NCBI RefSeq assembly: GCF_001949145.1
Contig: NW_019091545.1
Span: 41,184-67,961, forward strand
From: Acanthaster planci
Taxonomy: Eukaryota > Echinodermata > Asteroidea > Valvatida > Acanthasteridae
Length of the DNA: 26,778 nt
Reading direction: 5' to 3'
Below, piece by piece: positions 1 to 11,000 of this stretch. The notes under the pieces were generated by a model, which was not told where the DNA came from, ran no database searches, and worked only from the letters and a program-made list of their open reading frames with translations. The stretch's first letter is position 1; every line of letters starts with the position of its first letter. The position numbers were made by a program, and so were the translations under genes.

Positions 1-64
1 ACCAATGTCTGTGGACAGTACATAAAGGTGACCAATGTCTGTGGCCAGTACATAAGGTGACCAG
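1..64. repeat. Two copies of a ~30-bp tandem repeat at the window edge
   Basis: ACCAATGTCTGTGG(A/C)CAGTACATAA(A)GGTG occurs at 1-30 and 31-59, with one substitution and one deletion, followed by a partial third start (ACCAG). The array may continue to the left of the window. It lies beyond the CHAF1A polyadenylation signal. Confidence 0.8.
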
Positions 65-181
65 TTGGACGACTGTATCACAGCTTCTGGTGTTTTAAGT
101 TCTTTCAGTCAATAAACAGTTTTCCATAACAACTTGGGATAAATGTTGACCTTGAACAACCTCAAAACTTCAATTAATGTT

Positions 182-187
182 TTTATT
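182..187 (-). terminator. CHAF1A polyadenylation signal (AATAAA)
   Basis: A canonical AATAAA reads on the minus strand about 225 nt after the CHAF1A stop. It is the first such signal after the stop, so the 3' UTR is probably about 250 nt and encoded by the terminal exon. A plus-strand AATAAA at 111-116 could belong to a gene to the left of the window. Confidence 0.6.
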
Positions 188-411
188 TTCCCTCAATTTG
201 CTGGTCATCCCACCTTTTGAGGGAGGGGATAGCCTGGGTAATTTTTTTTGGACAGGTCGACATTACAACTCTTCAGCTTAATAACAATAATATACAAATA
301 ATGAATTTCAGAAGGACCACATTTTTGCAATGTATTTGATAGGACAATGGCACTCTGTTGAGTGTTTTGACTGAATATCCGTCAAATAAGCTACATTACC
401 CCAATCATTTA

Positions 412-2030
412 TCAGATTCTTTCAACTACTTTTATTTCTTCACAGTTTCCTTGGCCTGTTTCTTCTTCAACCCCATCAGTACAATTTGTCAGCCTCTCTG
501 TGTCACACACAATATCCTCCTCTTGACTACATTCCTCGTTTTCAGCCTCACCTTTTGGTTGGCCTGTTTCCTTGGGCTCACCGACAGGCTCAGACACTTC
601 AGTCTGGGGCTTAGGTAGGGGTTTGACTGAAATGTTGAAGAAGCTCTTCAGGGTTTTGACGCCGGGTTTCTGTGCCGGAGGAAGGGCTGCAGATTCGTCT
701 TGAGACTTTGCAGAAGAAGTTGATGATTTATCAAGATCGCTACTGTGAGCAGACGATGGTGATTCCACGTTTGTAGCTTTGGATTCTAGTTTGGTGATGA
801 TTTCAGGAGTGGACAATGGCTGTTTAATGGCTTGGCTAGACAGCATGGCCTTGATGTCATTGGGACTTGTCCGCGGCACTTTGATAACTTGACCCGTAGC
901 AGCTTGGTTTATCTGGGACATTGACAGTCCGACTGCAGGTGAGATGGGTACCATCTCCACTTTGGGCAGCATGTTTAAGTAATGCATCTGGCTTGAGGAT
1001 GGGATGGGGTTGAACATGTGGGCGGGAGATGCAGGTAGGGTGGTGGGCGGGGCCTGGACATGCTGCATGGGCACCGTCGCAGATAGCCTCTGCATGATTT
1101 CACAGGCGGACATGCCGTTGGCAGCTTGCAGCTGAAAGGGTAAGGCCACACCGCCAGGCTGGGGCATGGAAGGTTGTAGGTTGACACCTGTCGGCAAGTT
1201 AGATCCTGCTACGGCGAATCTCACTGGCATACTTCCCAGCAATCCATTTGCTGAAGTTATTCCAGATGAGTGCAGCATTTGTGTTGAAGATTTCAATACA
1301 TTTAGGGGAGGCATGGGCTGGTGCACGCCTCCATGCAACAACTGGTTTTCCTGAACATTAGTCAGCAAACTTCCTTGTGTTGGTGTCAAGTAACCGCTGG
1401 GAGTCTGGGTTCCATACCCTGGCAGTGAGTGGCCAATGAGGGGGCTCTCCGCACGTTGTGCCTTGGGTGGCTTAGTAATGCTCTGCCACTGGCTAGGGAT
1501 GGTCAGGTCCTGTAAGTTATACTTCTCCAGCAGATGCTGGTGAACGTACCAGCAGGTGCGAGGGAACACAGGCCGCCGCTCACGCACTGCGATTGCACCG
1601 ATGGTGATCAACAGCTGGCGTTTGGAGATGGAGCATTCCACAGCGTCGCTGGTAGGGTTAGCTGGGGATGACTGGGTAACACTACTAATTTCAGGAGTCC
1701 ATTCCTTGCTGCGGGGCGTGGAATCCTTGATGGGTGTCTCTACACCGTCCAGAGGCACAGTGACTGAGCTGGCATCATTCACAACAGATGTTTGCTGGAC
1801 ATTGTTACTTGTTACTCCGAGAAGAGGTGAATTGGTCCCTTGAGCTACGTCTGGAGAGCTCTTCACCGATTGGCCAGCTTCGGTTATCACAGAGGGCGTC
1901 TCTGGTCTCGGACTGGCATGACCAGGTCTCTTACTCAGCTCCTTTAGCCGCCAGTACTCTCGAAATTCCCGCTGTAGTGTCTTGATACCAGCAGTGTTGC
2001 CATGGACGAGGCGGATCAGGTCAGGCATAG
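412..2030 (-). CDS. CHAF1A: CHAF1A terminal exon 13, winged-helix-type region and extended tail
   Basis: The acceptor is GTTTTCCTCCTAG|CTATGC and the stop is TGA at 414-412. The first CT completes Ala; 538 residues follow. MPDLIRLVHGNTAGIKTLQR and the EF that follows match LLPLLHGN...REF, and RTCWYVHQHLLEKY...SQW matches MCWYVHPQVLQSF...CQW, the C-terminal DNA-binding winged-helix-type part of p150. Beyond about residue 1030 lies a tail of about 355 residues rich in P, S, Q, L and M, much longer than the roughly 100 residues in human. It contains GVKTLKSFFNISVKPLPK (FF at 1311-1312), PAVGL, and an acidic end with ENEECSQEEDIVCD. The open frame upstream of 2030 is intron. Confidence 0.93.
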
Positions 2031-5000
2031 CTAGGAGGAAAACATCAAGGAATGAGCAAATGACTCTGGAGATTAATGTCCGAAGACAGACACTTTCAAT
2101 CAAAAATCACTGTCAGTTAAGTATTGTAAGCCCCTTCAAACAGTCACATATAAATGTGGATCGGATTTTGAAATGGAAGAAAATACTTGGCAAGAATTAA
2201 AAAATTGAAGAATCTTTTGGAGAACTCAGAACCATGCCTCAAGTGTTGAATCTGCACAAAGATGGAAGTACAGGAGAGACTTGAATATCAAGACTGTGCT
2301 TTCAGGAACATAACTTGCTGTTAAAAAGGACTGAACTGACTTGCTGTTCTGAAGGGCTGTCTTAATCTTTAAGACAAAATACAATTATTTGAGAGGTCAA
2401 AGAATGGAAACTCACCTTCGGCCGGTACGGGTCTTTTCAGAGAGACACCTTCATTTCCTGACGCCTTGGGTTGTGCTGATGTCTTGGACGTCTCTTCCTT
2501 CGTGTGAGCCTCAGTGGATGCCTGAACCTCCTTCTTGGATCCGGTATCTATAGGAACGGTCGCCAAGGCGATGATCTTGTATGTATCCAGCGTTTTAGTG
2601 GTTGAAGGTGTGGAGTCATTAACCCAGACGCAGCCAATCAGGATGGGCTTGAGGACTCCCTGCTGCCGTTTGAGTTCTATCTCCCAGGACTTGGCCTTGG
2701 CAGCTCTTTTCTCTTTCCAGCTCTCAATTTCCTCCTGAGAATGATCAAACAATCCAACCTGTTTCAACAACTTACAATCTTTTGGTACAAGCACTCTGAG
2801 ACTAGCAACCCGAGTCTGTCGTTTAAGCACGGGCCGTAATATATATGTTTATATGTAAGCCACAAACTTCACAGAGGCATCGGAGGCAATCACCTTGATG
2901 CCCCTGGTCTTTGCCTGGATGCCAACTGAAATGTCCCCATAGACAAGTTGATTTTCTAATGCAAGTGCCCCTTCAAGAACAAAGTTCCTGCTCATTATAT
3001 GGCATATTACTTGACTCAGACTTGAACAAGTTTTCTGCCGGTGTTAGATTTGGAACTGTAACAACGAAACTGGTGACAAAATACACATACATTTGGGAAA
3101 TGCATAGATTAACTTGAATGGTTTGTTTTAAGACAAGAAGTCGCTCTAACTTTTCTTCAGTAACAGTGCTACTGTATTTAAATAAATCTTGGAGTCACAA
3201 GAACAATGATGTTAGATTCAACCTGACAGGATTTGGAGGTATTGATGGAAATAATCAGTGCTTGGGTATCAGTTGGCCGCATTACCGACAACTTGAATGC
3301 CACAATTCAATGAGAACTATTTAGCTGAAACAAAATTGCAATCAGAGACCCAGTGCCAGAACTGACCTCATCTTCGCATCCTTCATCTTCGGAAAGATAG
3401 CCGTGAGGTACAAAGAAGCCATCGTCAGAATCCCCACCATCATCAACGTCTTCGCCATCATCCTCTCCCTAGAAACAAAGAAGTCACAGAATAACAGGGA
3501 ACAGGGAGAGCTTAAGAGTGCCATCTTGGCAAAAGTAGCCCCGCCCAACCCTCCACTCTCGAGGTTTGAATCCCTCTGGGGCTAGCTCCTGCCTGCTCTT
3601 CTGCAGGTCAAACAGAGGGACCAGAAACCAGTCTAGCTTTGCCCACACTACCAGGATACAGAGCGCCATCTTTAGTTCATGCACTGAGCCAATATCCATG
3701 ATTTTTTTTTCGGTTCTCACCTCTGAGTGTGACAAACTTTCACCGGGTTCCTCCCACTCCTCGTCACTGTCCACTTCGTAATCTAACATATCCTAGAATA
3801 AAATTGGGACAAAACTTAAAAACAAAGGAACATTTACAGGAACAAAGAAACCATAATGCCAACAGCTGATGAGCAACAGATGTACATAACAAAAGTGGTT
3901 TTATCCTGCAACAAAAATAACCCAACACTGGGGAAGTGAAATCATTTTCTAATTACCACCACAATCTTACAACCAACTTCAAGCTCACTGGGCCACACAG
4001 TCTTAGTAGCTGACTCAAAATCTGGCTACATAATTTGACAAGCACTTTAGTTTGAAAGCAACAAATGTAAGGTCTGATGATTGACACTGCAGCTTGTTTT
4101 TTTTTTATTCTTGGCAAATGAAGTCATTTGCCCAAAGCATCTTCCTCAAATATAATTTTGAATTCTGATGTAGGGATTTTACCCATCAACTGCTGACTTT
4201 GTATTATATGCTCCTCCTAAAGAAAGCAGGTGTTTGCGGTCACAGCAAAAGGGGATAAGATGGTGTGAATGGTAAATTCTTACTTCGTCTTTCTTGAGGT
4301 AGTTGCGAGGGTTGATCATTTCACTTTTCTTTCTCCAAGTGCCGTAGTACGGTGGTCGGTAGTTCTCGTGGAATTGAAGTAGCTTACATTTCATTCTGGT
4401 GAGCTTCTTGGCTGGTTCAGCGGGCATCTCTGATACCACTATCACGTCCTGTGATTCACTGGAAATACACCAAAGAACGCACTCTGATCAAACAATCCTT
4501 AGAATATTGCATGGACATCACTCGCTTTCATGAGTTAGGCAATCAGCAGTTGAGAAACTTCACTTTGAGATATTTTTTCTGAGAAAGACTTATCAAGAGT
4601 CGTGGTTTGATTTGATTTGCCAACATCAAACCCTGGTCGCTGACGGCTGTACTGATCTTGTTAGCCATTTTAGATGAGCTGGCAAGGGCTGGTTGGCCAC
4701 ACTGCTCATTTTCACAAGCCAGGACTGTAGGGGTTTCCACAGTACAAGAACGGTGTGCTAACAAGTCGAGCATCATTTCAGCTCACCCATCCTGCTGTGA
4801 GGTCCCAACTGATGGCATCGCTGTCTGCCTACTGCTCTCTGTCTCTTCACTCGCACTGTGTGGAGTCCGTCCAGTCCTTCCTGCTACGTAGGTCTCTCGT
4901 TTCAATTCATCCAGATACAGCAAGTTGGAATTCTGCACAGAACAAAAATGCACAGAAGCAGGTTGGGAACAACGTAAAACACTCCACATCAAGCAAGCAC

Positions 5001-8000
5001 GTCTGACGCAGCAAAAGTGTTGCTTGAAGAAAAACAAAAACAGAAACTAAACAGAAAACAAGGGCTTTCAAAACTGGTCTCTTCTAGAAAACACTTGGCG
5101 CACTCCCTTCTCCCCCCTGTCTATAAGATGGCAGAGGTGTACCTGATTTTGACGGGCAGCATCAAATTCCTCCAAGGCGGTGGGTGGCTTGCAGCAACGA
5201 AGCAGGGGAGCCAGGACCATGTCTTCCTTGACTTGAAAGGGAGCGAACCAACCGCAGGATTTCTCCTGGGGTTTCTTGGCTGGCACGGCTGCCTCCTTGA
5301 AGAAACTCTTGAACATATTCTTCTGCTTTGCCTGCTTCTCACGCTGTTGGATTAAAAATAGGATTTCAATTTGTACAACTCTTTTCTACGCACAACATTG
5401 AAACACGTTCCAGCTGAGATCGACATGACATTGTTTTACACATCTGACATCTGTACAAAAATGTGCTTCAGAAAAATATTCTTTTATGCGGTACGAGGGA
5501 CACGAAGCAGTCGCCAGCAAAAAAAATCACTTCAACGTTTTCATTTTAACACAAAAACCTTGAGAAACCTGCAGATGCTATGCAAATTCACCTGGGGAAA
5601 TGGCATAGTTTTTTGTTTCTAACAAGGTGTAGCTTTTAAAAAGTCTTAACAGTCCAAGATCAATTGTCGAGAAGAGAAACTATTTCAAACCAATGCTAAA
5701 TGAGATCAGCGTTTTATTAAACTGGCACAAGACCTTTTCCTCCTCCAATTTTTGTTTTTCCTCTTCAACTCGTTGCCGTTCCTCAGTCTTCTTGCGTTTC
5801 TCTTCCATCTTAGCACTAGAGTATTAAACAAAACACACATTAATTCTGGGTTGTGACACTTCAGAATGATGCACACACTTAAGAATCGGTGTTCTGGTCT
5901 AGACCTCTTAAGACCACCACAAGACCTCCAGGTTTTAACTCCAGTCGCAAGCTATTCCAATGAACTCAACAAAATCATTTCTCTGTCGCTGTTCAGCCTG
6001 TTTACTTGTCTTGTGACTGGCTGATTTGACTGGATCTTCTAACTGGTCTTGTATCTGGTCTTGACTACGACGCAGGTCATAATCTTCAAAGGTGGAAATC
6101 CATGAGATCCTTGTGTAGATGCCAGACACACGGCATTGAGAGCATCTATGTATCTGACTCATGAAGGTCTGAGGTAGCCCCATGTGACTAGCTCTTCTGG
6201 GAAGGTGTGTGGTTCTGCCAAGAACGAGTTCATGCGTCCTCGCATGCAGAGTAGGATCTAACTAATTTGCATTTTTGTGTCCTCTCTAGAGACTGACAAA
6301 CAACTGCTGGGGCCTTTCCGCTTAGCACAGAGAATGTAACACTGAGCAGAAACAGGTTACAAGCAAAAAATAAATGCAGTATGCACCATGTGACTGGCTC
6401 CCCGCTGACTTCTACTCGCCACAGAAATTTGGCCTAGCAATGCTTTCTGCCAAGCAGCTATGTAAGATGGGACTCATGTTTCTGCCTGTTTCTAACAAAC
6501 TCACTCTATTATCTCCTGCTTCTTCTTTCGTTCCTCTTCCTTGGCCATCCTTTTATCTTCTTTCTCTTTCTCTTCTTGCTCCTTCTTCAGTTGCTTCTCT
6601 TTCTGCTTGACGTCTTTCTCCGCCTGCTTCTGCCTCCTGACTTCTTCTCGTTCTTGCTCCTTTTTTCGCTTCAGCTCCAGCTTCAGTCGTTTCCTCTCAG
6701 CCTCCTCTTCCTCCAACTTGCGTTTCTTCTCCATGCGCAGTCTCATCTGAATGCCAACACATTTTTTCAATGCAGAGATAAATTGTCTACTTTTTTCAAG
6801 CATTCCCGAGTTATCACGCACGCACCTACATGTAGATAAAGCTTGCTCCCATTCGGGAAAGTGCATTTGTCAAGAAAGGAACAGCACGTGTTCCTGATTG
6901 CAGCAACATTGAAATGTTCTTTTTGTGTTTCTACGTTTAAAATGCTTTTATTTGAATGAGTACAACGCATACCATCAAATGCATAATTGACCCCACAAGT
7001 CCTCAATCCTCCAAAATCAATAGGGCAGTTTTGGAAGAACTTTGGAGGATTGAGGCTGAATGGCAAACAAGGGTGGCTCATTGTGAAGGATGTATTTTGT
7101 CAGTCTTGGGTTAAACCTTGTATTGTTTATGCTTAGCCATGTGTAAATTCAAGCCTTGATTATGCAAAAATGACATCATCCCTATGCCAGGATACCATTC
7201 ACATTACCTCAACATAATGACAAAAATTGCTGGAAGATTGAGGCTGATGTGGCAATGCTCACCCTTCCAAGAAGTATATTCAAGAAATGATGCAGGATTT
7301 TGGAGGATTGAGGCTGAATGCATTTTTTGATAATTGGTGGATTTTGATGGATTGAGGATGATGCTCAGCAAAGAGGCCTTCAAGAATTTCATACCTTTTC
7401 TTCTCTAAGCTGTTCCTTTTCTTTCAATTTCTTTAAAGCTTTGGCAGACAGAGGAGTCTGTAAACAAGGGGGAAAAAAGGATCACCAAGTTCACACAGGG
7501 GAGATCAACCATAAACTTGCTACAACCATTTCACTTCTACTTCCTCCTGAATACAAGAGATTCTTTAAACCACAACCAATCATCCAATGGAATCCAACAA
7601 CCAGAACAAAACACCTCTTTAACAGATCATACCAACAAAATCAAACACTCAGTGTGCACTGTTGGATTTCATGAGATCAAAGAGGTAAAAGGTGACATAT
7701 ACACAGATGCAAAATCATATTGAAATCGGAGGATTTGGGACTGTTAGGGATAGCCCTAACAGCCTAGGGCACTTTCAATAGACCAATGAAATGGTTAATT
7801 TCCATGCATTTGAAGTAATGGTGTGTGGACCTGGAGGTTCTGATTCTACCATACAGCATAATGACCAAGAATGAAACGTGACGGTGGTTTTGGACTGGAA
7901 TAAAGGAGAATAGCACAATGACCAATAATGAAGTGTAGCCATGGTTTAGACTGATGGGGACATACACAGCACACCTTTTTGAGGGCCTTTCCAACTCCTC

Positions 8001-11000
8001 CAGGCATCAAGGGACTTCCTTTAGGTGCTGGTCCACCAGTAGAGCTCTCTGCCTCACTTGATGCTTCAGATGACTTGATGGTTCTTGGTTCATTCTCGTC
8101 TTCGTCGTTATCCCCATCCTCTAAGTCAGCATCGTAGCTGAGCTTACCCGCAGCAATGGTGTCATTGTGAGAGGACGTCATGCTGACATCCAGCTCAGAC
8201 CAGACTTCTTGTGTCTCTGCATCTTTATCCTCAGACGCTGTGTGGCTCTGAGATGCAGGGGGTGACGTCGTCTCACTTGAGGCTTCTGGACACCTGCTTT
8301 CCAGCTGGGAAGAGGCAACACCTGAGGTCTTGATCTCTGCAGAGGAGGTTTTGCCGTCTAACTTCTCATCTGATTCCCTGATGCCATCGGATGTAACAGC
8401 TTTTGCCAGAGGTGAAGCCGGTGTCTGGATCTCAACTGCCAGTTGGCTACTTTCCATCGGGGCAGGTTCAGTATCTGCAGCAGTAACCTCTACAGACGAG
8501 GTTTTACCATTGCCGATCTCATCCAGTGATTCCTTGATGCCACTGGACAGATCTTCATCTTCATGGTCCAAGATATCAATGACATCGTCAGAGGTTGACA
8601 CCTGGGGCTGCTGAGTTGTCTGAAGAAAGCTATCCAGAGACTTGGGTCTGGAGGACTGCGACCTCTTCGGAGTGGCAGAAGATGAGGTCTGCTTGCCAGA
8701 TTCCGTGTCTTCACAGCTGGAAGTCACCTCTGGGTCCAAGTCGATCGTTTCAGCCCGCGAATTCTTGGGGGTCACGGGGGCGGCAGACACCTTCTTGGCA
8801 AAGAATTTTTTGGTGGGGTTCTCTGCTGGCTTCTTGGCACTCAACTTGACATCGCTACCCTTCAATTTAGTAGCCGGGGACTTATCGGTGCCTGACAACT
8901 TCCGTTTCTTTGACGGCAGAGGATCAGTAACTGACGACTTGTCACACTGGTTTGGGGATGGGGATGAAATTGGAGTGAAGGGAAGTCGAGCTGTAGAAAA
9001 AAAGAGGAATGTAAATCCTACAAAATTCAAGAGTTTCTATGCAATAAACATGGCCTTATTACCCTGGGAGCACCAGCTAGTATAGCTTCCATGTATATTT
9101 AATAAGCAAACTTTTCTCAAAAGTACCACAGGAAAAGTATAGCTAAAATCATCCAAAAGAACATCTGTGGATCTGCAATGTACATGTAGGTCATCTGTGC
9201 CAAGTTTGTATGATAGGTTTCCCAGATGGCCAATTCAATTCGACAGCCAGATTTTCCATGATGATCCCCACATGCCACCTGCGACACCCTCAGTCTAAAC
9301 TTAAAACGGAAAGCACCTGAAGTGAAAAACCTTGCCACAAGACAGCTTCAGATCCCAAACTGTCAAACTTTGTGCAGGCTGCAAGAGGAAACACACAATA
9401 TCCTGGGGGGATTTTGACAAGCGCTTGATTCAAGCAACCTACTGCTCACAACAGCAAATCTTTAGTACATATTTAAGCACGATGGAACAGTGCGTGACTG
9501 TCATAGTTGCTGGAATACAACTCAAGAAGTCTGTTGCTAAGCAGGTCTCCAGGATACGCCAGGTAGGTTCTTAATCAATATACTTCCTTCTCAGTTTAGA
9601 ATTCGTGGAATACTGTACTATATCCATTGTTATGATTGTAACTCCCCCAAGCGAATATCCTGCACTGCTCCACAGTTTACTTCCGAATTGCCCACAAGGG
9701 TTCTAGCGCAGTGGGCAGCGCTGGGCGGCACCACCTGGTTCTGCAAATTTCCACCCGGCACTCAGGGTTGAAATTGGCTGTGCCACCCAGCACGGATTTT
9801 CCAAAAAATGAACTGAAATATTACTGAAAATCTAAATGTACATGTACCAATTCGATCGTATTTCAAGCAACAGAAAGCATTAAGAACTGTGCTCACTATG
9901 CTTTGTAATCCAAAAATTTACCCGGCACTAAAATGGTCCTAGCTAGAACACTGTTACCCACATTAAACTTTCTGTAAAAAATCATTAATCAAGTTTTTAA
10001 TATAAATGTACACAGTTACTTTCAAACGAAATGATGAGAATTTATAACAATTCAGAAAAAACCTTTGTGTTACAGCAAGGTACTTGTTAACTGCTAACTT
10101 CACGTAATTTCAATGGTACAGACAGAATGGAAGGATGCACTTTGGGGCATTCAAACAAACACAAGTTTGCTTTATAGACAAAAAGTTCTTTAGAAAGTAA
10201 CTGAATGCAAGTTTGGGAATGCCTGTGGTGAGAAATGCGGTCAGTTTGTACATAAAGATGAGTTTTAGCTGTAGGGGTAGCATACAAACGTGAAGCCAGG
10301 TGGCCACCCCAGCCGGGATATGAGTCACTTCTTTGTTAAATATCTCCACAGGAAATATGTGATTATCCATCAGATTACCCCCCCCCTCAATCTCTTTCTG
10401 AGTTTGTTGTTGGGATTCTCTGGGAGTCGCATGTACTTGCATTGTCAATGAACTTGTCAGCTGGACAGAATCTGAACAGTGGTTTTTCTCATCAGAAACT
10501 CAGTCTTGGTTGGTTGTGGAAGCCAAGCTGACCTTGCAAGAAAATCTCTCTAGTCTGCTTATTCAGTTTGCAAATGGCATCATGGTATCGTGAGCTGCCC
10601 AAGCACTGTTCAGTCAGAATTCATGACGACACTACAATGACCTTGGAGCTTTACAGCTCCCTGCTGAGACATTGTCATGTTTAGATCCAAAGTTCTACGG
10701 TATGTTTATCAATTGTTTCTTAATTGAAGGAGTTAAAATGCTCAAACTGTTCAAGTTGGTCACTGCTCATCCATATGTACGTGAAAATGACATACATTAA
10801 AACAAATTCTGAAGACATTCGGAGACTTCTGGCTAATGCCCCTTCCCAAATTCTTGCATGGTCTCTGGTCAGACCAAAATTCCAGAATTGATGTGGCGAT
10901 GCATTTTTTTTGGGGGGGGGTTGGCTTTTAAGACTGGCAACGGATACGGAAATAAGTGGCATATTTTATGACAGAGCAAAGGCTAGTAGTAGCACGCCGC

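Noticed and set aside
2031-2103. ATG-initiated upstream extension of the terminal exon (MIESVCLRTL...).
   Set aside because: It crosses a good acceptor (TTTTCCTCCTAG) and the spliced frame matches the family; the extension does not.
4543-4776. Protein-like 77-codon open frame directly after CHAF1A exon 8, in the same frame beyond a TGA (4785-4783).
   Set aside because: Exon 8 has a good donor before the TGA and joins exon 9 in phase with conserved sequence; the intronic frame matches nothing in p150. Stop readthrough or selenocysteine is not supported.
8991-9030. Extension of CHAF1A exon 3 upstream to an ATG (MNFVGFTFLFFST...).
   Set aside because: This is the pyrimidine tract and acceptor of intron 2 read in frame; the ARLPF junction with exon 2 explains the real start.
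8642-9085. 147-codon plus-strand frame opposite CHAF1A exon 3.
   Set aside because: A shadow of the coding exon on the other strand, with no family resemblance.
10905-10922. T-run followed by a G-run as a possible G-quadruplex or regulatory tract.
   Set aside because: A single G run cannot form an intramolecular quadruplex; a simple homopolymer is likelier.
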